DNA from: Catellatospora sp. KI3
GTDB lineage: Bacteria; Actinomycetota; Actinomycetes; Mycobacteriales; Micromonosporaceae
Reading direction: 5' to 3'
NCBI RefSeq assembly: GCF_029948125.1
Contig: NZ_JASAMB010000019.1
Span: forward strand, 1 to 64,000
DNA length: 64,000 nt
Shown here: piece by piece, positions 32,090-40,880 of the stretch
Layout of the letters: each line of letters opens with the position of its first letter
Position numbering within the stretch: position 1 is the first letter of the stretch
Position numbers and translations under genes: made by a program
Notes under the pieces: model-generated
Told to the model about the DNA's origin: nothing
Database searches by the model: none
What the model saw: the letters and a program-made list of their open reading frames with translations, nothing else

Positions 32090-33007
32090 ATGGGTGTCGA
32101 ACTGGCCGGACCGATCGTGGTCGGCGTGGACGGCTCGCCCGCCTCAGTCGAGGCCCTGGACTGGGCGGCCGCCGAGGCGCAGCTGCGCAGCCTGCCGCTG
32201 CGCCTGGTGTACGCCGGTGACGACCACGGCCCCCGGCTCGGCGACGACGTCGACCGGACCGACGTGCCCGACGGTGCCCGGCAGCTGGTCAAGCACGCCG
32301 CCGACCGGATCCGGCTGGCCTACCCGGACCTCGCCGTCGAGACGGCCGTGGTCCGCGACGATCCGGCCCACGCGCTGATCCGCGAGTCGGACACGGCCGG
32401 CATGGTGGTGGTCGGCAGCCGCGGCCACGGCGGCTTCCACGACCTGATGCTCGGCTCGACCAGCCTGCAGACCGCCATGCACGCCAACTCGTGCGTGACC
32501 GTGGTGCGGTCGTCGGCCCGGGCCGGCCGGTCGCCGGTGGGCGAGGCGCCCGGCCGGATCGTGGTCGGCGTCGACGGCTCGGCGGAGTCGGACGTCGCGC
32601 TGCGGTTCGCCTTCGACGAGGCCGAGCGGCGCGGCAGCGGGGTGACCGCGGTGCACGCCTGGCTCGGCCCGATCACCACCGGGGCGGCGGGCATGCCGTT
32701 CGTCTACGACATGGACACGCTGCGCGCCCAGGAGGAGAGCGTGGTGGAGACGGCGCTGGCGCCGTACCGGCAGCGGTATCCGCACGTGGAGACGCACCGG
32801 ATGACGGTGGAGTCGTCGGCGGCGGCCGCGCTGACCGAGCACTCGATGGGGGCCGCGCTGGTGGTGGTCGGCTGCCGGGGGCTGGGCGGGTTCAGCGGGC
32901 TGCTGCTGGGCTCGGTCAGCCAGGCGCTGATCCACCACGCCGGGTGCCCGGTGGTCGTCGCGCACGAGGGGGCCAAGCACGGAAAAACAGCTCCGCCGAC
33001 CGCTTGA
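32090..33007 (+). CDS. Tandem universal stress protein
   Basis: A 305-residue protein with two UspA domains (about 6-145 and 155-300). Each has the ATP-binding signature: GSRGHGGFHDLMLGSTS in the first and GCRGLGGFSGLLLGSVS in the second, and each starts IVVGVDGS. The closest functional models are the mycobacterial two-domain Usps induced by hypoxia. ATG 32090 is chosen because GGAGGAGG lies just upstream. A further in-frame start at 32057 lacks one. Confidence 0.93.
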   Translation: MGVELAGPIVVGVDGSPASVEALDWAAAEAQLRSLPLRLVYAGDDHGPRLGDDVDRTDVPDGARQLVKHAADRIRLAYPDLAVETAVVRDDPAHALIRESDTAGMVVVGSRGHGGFHDLMLGSTSLQTAMHANSCVTVVRSSARAGRSPVGEAPGRIVVGVDGSAESDVALRFAFDEAERRGSGVTAVHAWLGPITTGAAGMPFVYDMDTLRAQEESVVETALAPYRQRYPHVETHRMTVESSAAAALTEHSMGAALVVVGCRGLGGFSGLLLGSVSQALIHHAGCPVVVAHEGAKHGKTAPPTA

Positions 33008-33039
33008 CGTCCGGATATGCCGGACTTACTCTAATAAGT

Positions 33040-33076
33040 GAAGCCCGACAAATCTCATCGAGATAAGCCGGGCTTC
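33040..33076. terminator. Terminator after the Usp gene
   Basis: GAAGCCCG (33040-33047) pairs with CGGGCTTC (33069-33076), and ATCTC (33052-33056) with GAGAT (33060-33064) inside it. It lies 32 bases past the stop codon. Confidence 0.75.
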
Positions 33077-33100
33077 CCGCATGTCCCGGACCTTCCCGCC

Positions 33101-33196
33101 CACCCGCCGCGCCGCCCACCCGCCGCGCCGCCCACCCGCCGCGCCGCCCACCCGCCGCGCCGCCCACCCGCCGCGCCGCCCACCCGCCGCGCCGCC
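33101..33196. repeat. Six perfect 16-base tandem repeats
   Basis: CACCCGCCGCGCCGCC is repeated exactly six times, starting at 33101, 33117, 33133, 33149, 33165 and 33181. It is non-coding, lies between a terminator and repeat copy A2, and ends against neither gene. Perfect identity suggests recent slippage and probable copy-number variation. Confidence 0.95.
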
Positions 33197-33207
33197 GGTC
33201 GGCGGCT

Positions 33208-33267
33208 GCAGTTTCGGGGAAACTGCACGAAAGAGGGCCAGGATTCGCGCACTTTCCCTGAAACTGC
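33208..33267. repeat. 60-bp intergenic inverted-repeat element, copy A2
   Basis: The arms are GCAGTTTCGGGGAAACTGC (33208-33226) and GCACTTTCCCTGAAACTGC (33249-33267), which pair at 17 of 19 positions around a 22-base spacer. It lies between the convergent Usp and DUF6328 genes. Confidence 0.88.
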
Positions 33268-33292
33268 ACGCACCGACGAGGCGCGGTCGGGG

Positions 33293-33769
33293 TCAGTCCT
33301 CCTTGGGTTTGTAGATCATGGGGAGGATGTACCAGAGGAAGATGTAGACCAGGGCGATGAGCGAGCCGCCGATCGCGGCCCAGCGGGAGCCGGTCACCAC
33401 GTCGAGCACCAGGTAGACCGACCCGACGATGGACAGCAGCTCGAACACCAGGCCCGCCAGGGCCAGCAGGTGCGTCACGCGCACGATCTCCGGCTTCTCC
33501 CCCTGCCGGAAGTGCAGCCGGTGGTAGCTGACCGGGGCGATCAGCAGCGCGGCGGCCAGGGCGGCGGTGACGAAGCTGAACACGTACAGATGCCGCTCGG
33601 CGCCTGTGATCTTGCCGAACCCGGCCTGGAACGGCAGGGTCAGCAGGAACGCGAACAGGATCTGCACACCCGTCTGGGTGACCTTGAGCTCCTGCAGCTG
33701 CTCGGCGTAGCGCCGGTGCCAGGGCCCGGTCGGGTCGTGCGGCTCGTCCCGCTTGTCGTCGTCGGCCAT
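33293..33769 (-). CDS. DUF6328 family membrane protein
   Basis: A 158-residue protein. A polar N-terminus (to about 30) precedes ELKVTQTGVQILFAFLLTLPFQAGF, the family signature in helix 1, and three further helices, ending LWYILPMIYKP. Function is unknown. It is common as a short monocistronic gene in actinobacteria. The gene is convergent with Usp and 37 bases upstream of the exonuclease gene. Confidence 0.8.
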   Translation of the reverse strand: MADDDKRDEPHDPTGPWHRRYAEQLQELKVTQTGVQILFAFLLTLPFQAGFGKITGAERHLYVFSFVTAALAAALLIAPVSYHRLHFRQGEKPEIVRVTHLLALAGLVFELLSIVGSVYLVLDVVTGSRWAAIGGSLIALVYIFLWYILPMIYKPKED

Positions 33770-33806
33770 ACCCCCACATGTAACCGGGCGGCGGCCCGGT
33801 TAACCG

Positions 33807-34721
33807 TCAGTTCGCCGCAGCGGCCAGCGCGTCGACCAGGCGGCGGCACGGCCCGGCCAGGTTCCAGCGCTCGGCCAGCTCGAGCATCCGGTCGGCGTCG
33901 CGGGGGACGGCGGGCAGGGTCGGGTCGACGTCCGGCAGCGCCAGGTCGGTGGCGACCCGGACCACCTTCGGCGCCACGGCCAGGTAGTCCGTGGCGGCCA
34001 GCAGCTTGGTGCGCACCCCCGGGGCGAAGTCGCTGCCCGGGTCGGCTGCGGCGGCCATGATCGCGTCAATGGAGCCGTACCGCTCGATCAGGCGCGCGGC
34101 GGTCTTCTCCCCCACGCCCGCGACCCCGGGCAGCCCGTCGCTCGGGTCGCCGCGCAGGGCCGCGAAGTCGGCGTAGCCGGCGGCGGGCACGGCGTACTTG
34201 GCAAGCACCGCCGCCTCGTCGCAGTCCTCCAGCTTGGCCACGCCCCGGCCGACGTAGAGCAGCCGCACCCCGCGCGCGTCGTCGACCAGCTGGAACAGGT
34301 CGCGGTCGCCGCTGACCACCTCGACCGGGCCGGGCATGGTCGCGGCCAGCGTGCCGAGCACGTCGTCGGCCTCGTTGCCGTCCACGCCGTAGGTCGCGAT
34401 GCCGACCGCGGCCAGCACCTCCAGCAGCAGCTCGACCTGCGGCACCAGCGCGTCGGGGACCTCCTCGCCCCCGGCCGGGGCCAGCCGGTGCGTCTTGTAC
34501 GTCCCGATCAGCGCCACCCGCCACTGCGGCCGCCAGTCGTTGTCCAGCGCGCAGACCAGGCGGCCCGGCTTCCTCGTCTTCACCAGCGTGCTGATCATGT
34601 CGAGGAAGCCGCGCACGGCGTTGACCGGGCTGCCGTCGGGTGCCAGCGCCGAGGCGGCGGGCACGCCGTGGAAGGCGCGGAAGTAGAGGCTTGGCGCGTC
34701 GACAGCGAGCAGCGGCGTCAT
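33807..34721 (-). CDS. 5'-3' exonuclease (PolA N-terminal-like)
   Basis: A 304-residue stand-alone FEN/5'-3' exonuclease, homologous to the N-terminal domain of DNA polymerase I (M. tuberculosis Rv2090). Metal-binding acidic clusters are visible in LLAVDAPSLYFRAFHG, CALDNDWRPQWR, GNEADDVLGTLA and VVSGDRDLFQLVDD, and the helix-hairpin-helix is DGLPGVAGVGEKTAARLIERYGS. It would process flaps or Okazaki-fragment primers. ATG 34721 follows a CAGGCT box by seven bases, probably leaderless. Confidence 0.94.
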   Translation of the reverse strand: MTPLLAVDAPSLYFRAFHGVPAASALAPDGSPVNAVRGFLDMISTLVKTRKPGRLVCALDNDWRPQWRVALIGTYKTHRLAPAGGEEVPDALVPQVELLLEVLAAVGIATYGVDGNEADDVLGTLAATMPGPVEVVSGDRDLFQLVDDARGVRLLYVGRGVAKLEDCDEAAVLAKYAVPAAGYADFAALRGDPSDGLPGVAGVGEKTAARLIERYGSIDAIMAAAADPGSDFAPGVRTKLLAATDYLAVAPKVVRVATDLALPDVDPTLPAVPRDADRMLELAERWNLAGPCRRLVDALAAAAN

Positions 34722-34747
34722 ACGGCACAGCCTGCCACAGCGGTATG

Positions 34748-35614
34748 TCAGCTCTTGCGCGGCGGCACCGCGGTCGGGCGGCGCAGGGTGCCCTTCTTCG
34801 CGGCGGCGGCCTCGGCCGCGGCGGTGGCGGCGGTGGCCTCCTCGCGCGCCGCCTGGATCTTGTCCAAGTACGCGCGGGCGGCCAGGTCCTCCTCCGACGG
34901 GGCGGCGCCGATGGCGTAGATCAGGCCGCCGATGACCAGCAGCACCAGCATGCCGATCGGCACCAGCAGGGTGCTGGCGGTGGCGCCGGGCACGGTCAGC
35001 GTGGGGTGGGTCAGCTCGACCGACATCGCGGCCATGCCGGTGTAGTGCATGCCGCAGACGGCCACGCCCATCAGCACCGCCGCGCCCGCGATGGCCAGCG
35101 GCCGGGACAGCTTCACGGTGAAGTAGAGCGCCACCGTGGCGGCGACCACGGCGATGACCAGCGACGCGACGACCAGGCTCTGGTCGTAGTGGACGATGCC
35201 GTCCATGTTCATCGCGAACATGCCGGTGTAGTGCATGCCCGCGACGCCGACCCCGGTCAGCAGGCCGCCGGTCACGATGCGCGGTCCGCTGGTGCGGCCG
35301 AACCCGGCGATGTAGATGCCCAGGCCGACGACCACGACGGCGGTGACCGCGCTGATCAGGGTGCGCATCATGTCGTACCGGATCAGGGTGCCGCTGACGG
35401 TGAAGCCGAGCATGGCCATGAAGTGCATGGCCCAGATGCCGGTGCCGCCCAGCGCGAACGCCGCCAGCGACAGCCACCACCAACGCTGACCGTTGGTGGC
35501 GGCGGTACGCAGGCGGGCCGTGCAGATCAGGCCGAGTACCGAGCCCAACACGGAGAGTGCATATGCCACACCGGGTGTGACCAGGCCGTAGGTGAAATGG
35601 TGTACGTCGCCCAT
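34748..35614 (-). CDS. MHYT-domain membrane sensor
   Basis: A 288-residue protein with seven predicted helices and three MHYT-type repeats: AMHFMAML (about 63), GMHYTGMFAMNMD (about 125) and GMHYTGMAAMSV (about 190). The motif's Met and His are thought to bind a metal and so sense O2, CO or NO. No GGDEF/EAL or kinase domain follows, only a charged Ala/Glu-rich cytoplasmic tail (about 240-288), so the output is unclear. A GGAGGG site lies before the ATG. Confidence 0.88.
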   Translation of the reverse strand: MGDVHHFTYGLVTPGVAYALSVLGSVLGLICTARLRTAATNGQRWWWLSLAAFALGGTGIWAMHFMAMLGFTVSGTLIRYDMMRTLISAVTAVVVVGLGIYIAGFGRTSGPRIVTGGLLTGVGVAGMHYTGMFAMNMDGIVHYDQSLVVASLVIAVVAATVALYFTVKLSRPLAIAGAAVLMGVAVCGMHYTGMAAMSVELTHPTLTVPGATASTLLVPIGMLVLLVIGGLIYAIGAAPSEEDLAARAYLDKIQAAREEATAATAAAEAAAAKKGTLRRPTAVPPRKS

Positions 35615-35693
35615 GGGTCTGGTCCCTCCGGAAGGTAACGCAGCGTACCGATCATCAAGATGATGAACGTTCACGTTCTCCGTGGCAACTCGG

Positions 35694-38477
35694 TCAGACG
35701 ACCGCGTTATAGGCAAGTACCCCTCTATTGACCGCGTCCATCGCGGTGCGCGCCGTCTCACGCAGGGACGATGACGCCCCCCGGGCGTCGGCAATCTGAC
35801 CGAGAAGATCGATGACCTGTCTCGCCCATCGGACGAAGTCGCCCGCGGGCATGTCCCCGTCGAGGCTGTGCCCGCTCGCGAGCACCTTCGCCAGCGGCTC
35901 GCCCTTGGCCCAGCGGTACATGGGCCAGACGAAGCCCAGATCCGGCTCCCGGGTCTGGGCCAGCCCCAGCCGCCGCTCGTCGGCGGCGAGCTGGAAGAAG
36001 GTCCGCAGGCTGGCGTCCACCGCCTCGGCGACCACCCCGCGCGGCACCGAGGCCTGCTCGTCGGAGTCGCGGCGGGCCTCGTACAGCATCACCGAGACGG
36101 CCGCGGCCAGCTCGTGCGGCTGCAGCCCCTCCCACACGCCGGTGCGCAGGCACTCGGCCACCAGCAGGTCGGCCTCGGTCCAGATCCGCGCCAGCATCCG
36201 GCCCGGCTCGGTCACCTCGCCGTCGGCGCCGAGGTAGCCGCGCTCGGTCAGCAGCTCGCAGATGCGGTCGAAGGTGCGCGCCAGCGAGCCGGTGCGGTTG
36301 GCCACCTTGTCGCGCAGGCTCTCGGTGTCCTTGAACAGGCGCTGGCGCCGCTCGGCCCAGCGGGCGTGGTCCTCGCGCTCCGGGCAGGCGTGGCACGGGT
36401 GCGCCCGCATCGCCTTGCGCAGCGCGAGCAGCTCGCGGTCCTCGTTGGCGCCGCTGCCGCTGCCCCGGCGGCGCACCGCGACGCCCCGGGTCAGCTCCAG
36501 GTTGCGCAGCGTCGCGGCCAGGTCGCGGCGCTCGGCCGGGGCCCGGTGGTTGAAGTGGCGCGGCACCCGGACCTTGCCCAGCACCTCCACCTGGCCGGAG
36601 AACTCGCCCGCCGAGATGCGCCCGGCCCAGCGGTCCTCGGTCAGCACGACCGGGCGCGGCTCGCCGAAGCCGCCCATGCCCGGGTCCAGCACGATGGCCA
36701 GGCCCGCCCGGCGGCCGCTCGGGATGCGGATCACGTCACCGATCTTGAGCTGCTCCAGCGATTCGACGGCGGCGGCGCGGCGCTCCTGCTGGCTGTTGCG
36801 GGTCAGCTGCTTCTCCCGCTCGCCGATCTTCACGCGCAGCGCGAAGTACTCGGTGAAGTCGCCGTGCTCGCAGGCCAGCTCGGTGTCGTACACCGACAGC
36901 ACCTCGGCGTTGCGCTGCACCTGGCGGGCCAGGCCCACCACCGAGCGGTCGGCCTGGAACTGGGCGAACGACGACTCCAGCAGGTCGCGCGAGCGCGCGG
37001 CGCCGACCGACCCGACCAGGTTCACGGCCATGTTGTACGACGGCCGGAAGCTCGACCGCAGCGGGTACGTCCGCGTGCTGGCCAGGCCCGCCACGTGCCG
37101 CGGGTCGACCTCGGGCGACCACACCACCACGGCGTGGCCCTCCACGTCGATGCCGCGCCGCCCGGCCCGGCCGGTGAGCTGCGTGTACTCCCCCGGCGTC
37201 AGGTCCACGTGGGCCTCGCCGTTGTACTTGACCAGCCGCTCCAGCACCACGCAGCGGGCCGGCATGTTGATGCCCAGCGCCAGCGTCTCGGTCGCGAAGA
37301 CCGCCTTGACCAGGCCCCGGACGAACAGCTCCTCGACGATCTCCTTGAACACCGGCAGCATGCCCGCGTGGTGGGCGGCCAGGCCGCGCTCCAGCCCGTC
37401 CAGCCAGTCGAAGTAGCCCAGCGCGGACAGGTCCTCGGTCGGGATGTTGTGGATGCGCCGCTCCACCAGGTCGTGGATCTCGGCGCGCTCCTCCGGCGAG
37501 GTCAGCCGCAGCCCGGCCTGCAGGCACTGCTGCACGGCCGCGTCGCAGCCCGCCCGGCTGAACACGAACATGATCGCGGGCAGCAGCCCCTCCCGGTCCA
37601 GCCGGTCCACGATCTCGGGGCGCGGCGGGCCGGGCGTGCGGCCCCGGCGCTGGCCCCGGCCGCGCCGCACGTCGCTCATCTCCAGCCGCCGCAGCTGCTC
37701 GCGGGTGTGCCGCAGCAGCTCCGGGTGCACCTCGTGCGCCTTGGCCGCGTCGGCGTCGTGGAACAGGTCGAACATGCGCTTGCCGACCAGCATGTGCTGC
37801 CACAGCGGCACCGGCCGGTGCTCACTCACCACGACCTCGGTCCGCCCGCGTACGGTCACCAGCCAGTCGGCGAACTCCTCCGCGTTGGACACGGTCGCCG
37901 ACAGCGACACCAGCGTCACCGAGGCGGGCAGGTGGATGATGACCTCCTCCCACACCGCGCCCCGGAACCGGTCGGCGAGGTAGTGCACCTCGTCCATGAC
38001 CACGTACGACAGCCCGGCCAGCGCGGCCGAGCCGACGTAGAGCATGTTGCGCAGCACCTCGGTGGTCATCACGACCACCGGCGCGTCGCCGTTGATGGAG
38101 TTGTCGCCGGTCAGCAGGCCGACCTTGTCCGCGCCGTAGCGCTGCACCAGATCGTGGTACTTCTGGTTCGACAGCGCCTTGATCGGCGTCGTGTAGAAGC
38201 ACTTGCGCCCCTGCTGCAGGGCCAGGTGCACCGCGAACTCGCCGACCACGGTCTTGCCCGCGCCGGTGGGGGCGCAGACGAGCACGCCGCTGCCCCGCTC
38301 CAGCGCCCCGCAGGCGGTGATCTGGAACGGGTCGAGGGAGAAGCTCAGCCCCGCGGCGAACTCGGCGACCAGCGGCGTCAGTTCGGGAACCGGCGTATGG
38401 GCGGGGGGCGGGCTCGCGGGTCGGGCAGGTCGGGCGGTGGACCCTGAGCCAGGTCGCCGCTCGGCGCGGTGCGTCAT
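35694..38477 (-). CDS. helY: Ski2/Mtr4-like DEVH helicase HelY
   Basis: A 927-residue superfamily 2 helicase. Walker A is CAPTGAGKTV (about 65-74), the box is VVMDEVHYL, motif III is SLSATVSN, and motif VI is QLTGRAGRRGID near 430. The C-terminal region is DSHCT-like (RTFDRICELLTERGYL onward). CPEREDH with CHAC may be a small metal site near 700. It would unwind RNA. HelY sits beside tatC in mycobacteria, but here three genes intervene. The ATG has TAGCCT seven bases upstream (38485-38490), a leaderless start. Confidence 0.95.
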   Translation of the reverse strand: MTHRAERRPGSGSTARPARPASPPPAHTPVPELTPLVAEFAAGLSFSLDPFQITACGALERGSGVLVCAPTGAGKTVVGEFAVHLALQQGRKCFYTTPIKALSNQKYHDLVQRYGADKVGLLTGDNSINGDAPVVVMTTEVLRNMLYVGSAALAGLSYVVMDEVHYLADRFRGAVWEEVIIHLPASVTLVSLSATVSNAEEFADWLVTVRGRTEVVVSEHRPVPLWQHMLVGKRMFDLFHDADAAKAHEVHPELLRHTREQLRRLEMSDVRRGRGQRRGRTPGPPRPEIVDRLDREGLLPAIMFVFSRAGCDAAVQQCLQAGLRLTSPEERAEIHDLVERRIHNIPTEDLSALGYFDWLDGLERGLAAHHAGMLPVFKEIVEELFVRGLVKAVFATETLALGINMPARCVVLERLVKYNGEAHVDLTPGEYTQLTGRAGRRGIDVEGHAVVVWSPEVDPRHVAGLASTRTYPLRSSFRPSYNMAVNLVGSVGAARSRDLLESSFAQFQADRSVVGLARQVQRNAEVLSVYDTELACEHGDFTEYFALRVKIGEREKQLTRNSQQERRAAAVESLEQLKIGDVIRIPSGRRAGLAIVLDPGMGGFGEPRPVVLTEDRWAGRISAGEFSGQVEVLGKVRVPRHFNHRAPAERRDLAATLRNLELTRGVAVRRRGSGSGANEDRELLALRKAMRAHPCHACPEREDHARWAERRQRLFKDTESLRDKVANRTGSLARTFDRICELLTERGYLGADGEVTEPGRMLARIWTEADLLVAECLRTGVWEGLQPHELAAAVSVMLYEARRDSDEQASVPRGVVAEAVDASLRTFFQLAADERRLGLAQTREPDLGFVWPMYRWAKGEPLAKVLASGHSLDGDMPAGDFVRWARQVIDLLGQIADARGASSSLRETARTAMDAVNRGVLAYNAVV

Positions 38478-38484
38478 ACCGCAA

Positions 38485-38595
38485 AGGCTACCGACTCGTT
38501 CAAGGGACTTCTCCCCTCGACTTCGCCCGGCGAGCCCTCCGGCGGCCAGGACACGCCCCCGGCGAGGCGGCAAGGTCGCCCCAGGTCGGTATCCT
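38485..38595. promoter_or_regulatory. Divergent leaderless promoters of helY and the HAD gene
   Basis: TAGCCT (complement of 38485-38490) is seven bases before the helY ATG. TATCCT (38590-38595) is six bases before the GTG of the HAD gene. The 124-base gap contains nothing else recognised. Confidence 0.5.
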
Positions 38596-38601
38596 GCGGG
38601 G

Positions 38602-39360
38602 GTGTCCGACACCGCACCGACGCCCGCCGCCCGCGAGGACCGGATCGACGGCCAGCGTCGACTCGACGCGGTGCTGTTCGACTTCCACGGCACTCTCGCG
38701 ATGACCGTCGATCCCGTGGCCTGGGTGACCGCCGCGGCGGCCGCCTGCGGCACCGACCTGGACCGGGGCCGGGCCACCGTGCTCGCCGACCGGATCGCCA
38801 CCGCGGGCGGCCTGCCCGGCGTGGCCAAGCCCGTGCGGGTGCCGCCGCAGCTCGCCGAGGCGTGGGCCGACCGGGACCTGTACGAGCACGCCCACCGCCA
38901 GGCGTACCTCGGCCTGGCCGCCACCGTCGCCACCGACATCCCCGGGCTGGCCGAGGCGGTCTACGAGCGGATCCTGGTGGCGGAGGGCTGGCAGCCCTAC
39001 CCCGACGCCCGGCCCACCATGGCGGCGCTGCGCGCGGCCGGGGTGAAGGTGGCCGTGGTGAGCAACATCGGCTTCGACATCCGGCCGCTGCTGGACGCGT
39101 GGGGGCTGACGGAGCTGTGCGACGCGGTCGTGCTGTCGTACGAGGTGGGGTGTATCAAGCCCGATCAGAAGATCTTCCTGCGGGCGTGCGGGATGCTGGC
39201 GGTCGACCCCGAGCGCACCCTCATGGTCGGCGACACTCCGGCCGACGCGGGCGCGGTCTCGATCGGCTGCTCGGCGCTGATCGTCCCGGCCGCCTCGGCC
39301 GGCCGCCCCAACGGCCTGCACCGAGCCCTCTCGCTGGCCGTCTCCCCCCTCCCGACCTGA
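38602..39360 (+). CDS. HAD-superfamily hydrolase
   Basis: A 252-residue HAD phosphatase with motif I DFHGTLAM (nucleophile normally Asp at VLFDFHGTL), motif II VAVVSNIGFD, the lysine in GCIKPDQKIF, and motif IV MVGDTPADAGA. A cap helix domain sits between motifs I and II. The substrate is unknown. The GTG start is set by the leaderless -10 box. It is an insertion relative to the mycobacterial helY-tatC order. Confidence 0.9.
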   Translation: MSDTAPTPAAREDRIDGQRRLDAVLFDFHGTLAMTVDPVAWVTAAAAACGTDLDRGRATVLADRIATAGGLPGVAKPVRVPPQLAEAWADRDLYEHAHRQAYLGLAATVATDIPGLAEAVYERILVAEGWQPYPDARPTMAALRAAGVKVAVVSNIGFDIRPLLDAWGLTELCDAVVLSYEVGCIKPDQKIFLRACGMLAVDPERTLMVGDTPADAGAVSIGCSALIVPAASAGRPNGLHRALSLAVSPLPT

Positions 39361-39422
39361 CAACCACCACGCTCCCCCACCCCGGCCCCACGGCCGCCCC
39401 GACGGCACCGACCACACCCGCC

Positions 39423-39524
39423 TTGCATAAACGCTGGCCTATCCAAGTGACTCGCATCGACAGTGGCCTATCCAGAGGAGATTTCATAGATCATCTTCCT
39501 CTGCATAGGCCACCGTTTATGCAA
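39423..39524. repeat. GGCCTAT inverted-repeat element, copy B2 (nested)
   Basis: The outer arms 39423-39445 and 39502-39524 are inverted repeats with 21 of 23 bases matching. A second copy of the left arm core (ACAGTGGCCTATCCAGAGGA, 39460-39479) pairs with TCCTCTGCATAGGCCACCG (39498-39516). So one element seems to have a duplicated left arm. It lies between two plus-strand genes in a gap of 290 bases. Confidence 0.85.
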
Positions 39525-39650
39525 GGGCGGGGCGGGCGGGCGGCCGCCGAAACCGGGGCGAGTCGGGACATTCCACGGCGGCTCGCCGACCGTCGCGGCT
39601 ACGCTCGGGACCAGACAAGGTCGACCACCCGCACGGGTCAGGAGCACCCG

Positions 39651-40880
39651 ATGACCGAGCCGAGCATCTACGCCGACATCCTCGACTTCGCCAACCGCGC
39701 CGACCCGTACCCGCTCTACCGGCGGCTGCGCGAGCAGCCGGTGCGCCGGGAGGCCGACGGACGGTTCGTGGTCAGCACCTACCGCGAGATCGAGGCGCTG
39801 CTGCACGACCCGCGGATCAGCTCCGACCCCACGAAACTGCTGCCCGAGTACGCCGACCAGGCCCCGCCGACCGACACCGCCGGCAGCATCGGCGCCAGCT
39901 TCATCCGGATGGACCCGCCCGACCACGACCGGATCCGGCGCATCGTCAACCGCCAGTTCGGCCCGCCGCACCGCCCGACGCGCGTCGCCGACATGCAGCC
40001 GCACCTGGAAGCGGTCGTCACCCGCCTGGTCGACGGCTTCGCCGGGCGGCACCAGGCCGACATCGTCGACGATCTGGCGTACCCGTTCCCGGTGGCGGTC
40101 ATCTGCGGCCTGCTCGGCGTGCCCGCCGAGGACGAGCCGCGCTTCAGCGCCTGGGTCGGGCCGATCGTCGACTCGATCGCCCAGCTCACCCCGGAACGGA
40201 TCGCCAAGCGCAATGACGCCATGCGCGAGCTCGGCATGTACCTGTTCGGCCTGGCCCAGCAGCGGCGGCAGGACCCCGGCCCCGACATGCTGTCCGGCTT
40301 CGTCACCGACGACGGCCCGGACGGCCGCCTGGAGGTCCCGGAGCTGATGGCGTCGCTGGTGCTGCTGCTCATCGCCGGGCACGAGACCACCGTCAACCTG
40401 ATCGCGAACGGCACGCTGACGCTGCTGCGGCATCCGCGGTGGCTGGAGCGGCTGCGCCACGAACCCGAGCTGAGCATCCGCCTGGTGGAGGAGGTGCTGC
40501 GCTACGAGCCGTCGGTGCACTTCGTGCCCAGCCGCACCAGCGTGGCCGACATCGAGCTGGCGGGCACCACCGTCACCAGGGGCGCACCGATCACGCTGGT
40601 GCTGGCCGCGGGCAACCGCGACCCCGGCTACGTCCGCGACCCCGACGTCTTCGACCCCGACCGGCCGAACAACCGGCACCTGGCGTTCGGCAGCGGCGTG
40701 CACTACTGCTTCGGCGCCCCGCTGGCGCGGCTGGAGGCTCAGCTCGCGCTGGTCCAGATCGCCCAGCGGCTGGCCAACCTGCGGCTGGTCGAGGACCCGC
40801 CGCCGTACCGGCCGAGTCCGGTCCTGCGCGGGCCGATCCACCTGCCGGTGACCTACGACGGGGTCAAGCCAGCAGGCTGA
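39651..40880 (+). CDS. Cytochrome P450
   Basis: A 409-residue bacterial class I P450. The I-helix is LLLIAGHETTVN (about 240-251), the K-helix Glu-Arg pair lies in EEVLRYEPS, and the haem loop is FGSGVHYCFGAPLARLEA with haem ligand Cys353. An AGGAG site precedes the ATG. No ferredoxin gene is adjacent, though a 3Fe-4S ferredoxin is 17 kb away. It is similar in type to CYP105/CYP107 hydroxylases. The substrate is unknown. Its stop overlaps the convergent diacylglycerol kinase gene by 17 bases. Confidence 0.95.
   Translation: MTEPSIYADILDFANRADPYPLYRRLREQPVRREADGRFVVSTYREIEALLHDPRISSDPTKLLPEYADQAPPTDTAGSIGASFIRMDPPDHDRIRRIVNRQFGPPHRPTRVADMQPHLEAVVTRLVDGFAGRHQADIVDDLAYPFPVAVICGLLGVPAEDEPRFSAWVGPIVDSIAQLTPERIAKRNDAMRELGMYLFGLAQQRRQDPGPDMLSGFVTDDGPDGRLEVPELMASLVLLLIAGHETTVNLIANGTLTLLRHPRWLERLRHEPELSIRLVEEVLRYEPSVHFVPSRTSVADIELAGTTVTRGAPITLVLAAGNRDPGYVRDPDVFDPDRPNNRHLAFGSGVHYCFGAPLARLEAQLALVQIAQRLANLRLVEDPPPYRPSPVLRGPIHLPVTYDGVKPAG

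Noticed and set aside
33101-33196. CRISPR-like repeat array
   Set aside because: The six 16-base units are directly contiguous with no spacers and no cas genes are nearby.
35868-38447. An 859-codon frame opposite helY and similar long antisense frames elsewhere (for example 6936-9482, 60351-62477)
   Set aside because: Same cause. High third-position GC leaves antisense frames open. The Arg/Gly/Pro-rich translations match nothing and cross several real genes.
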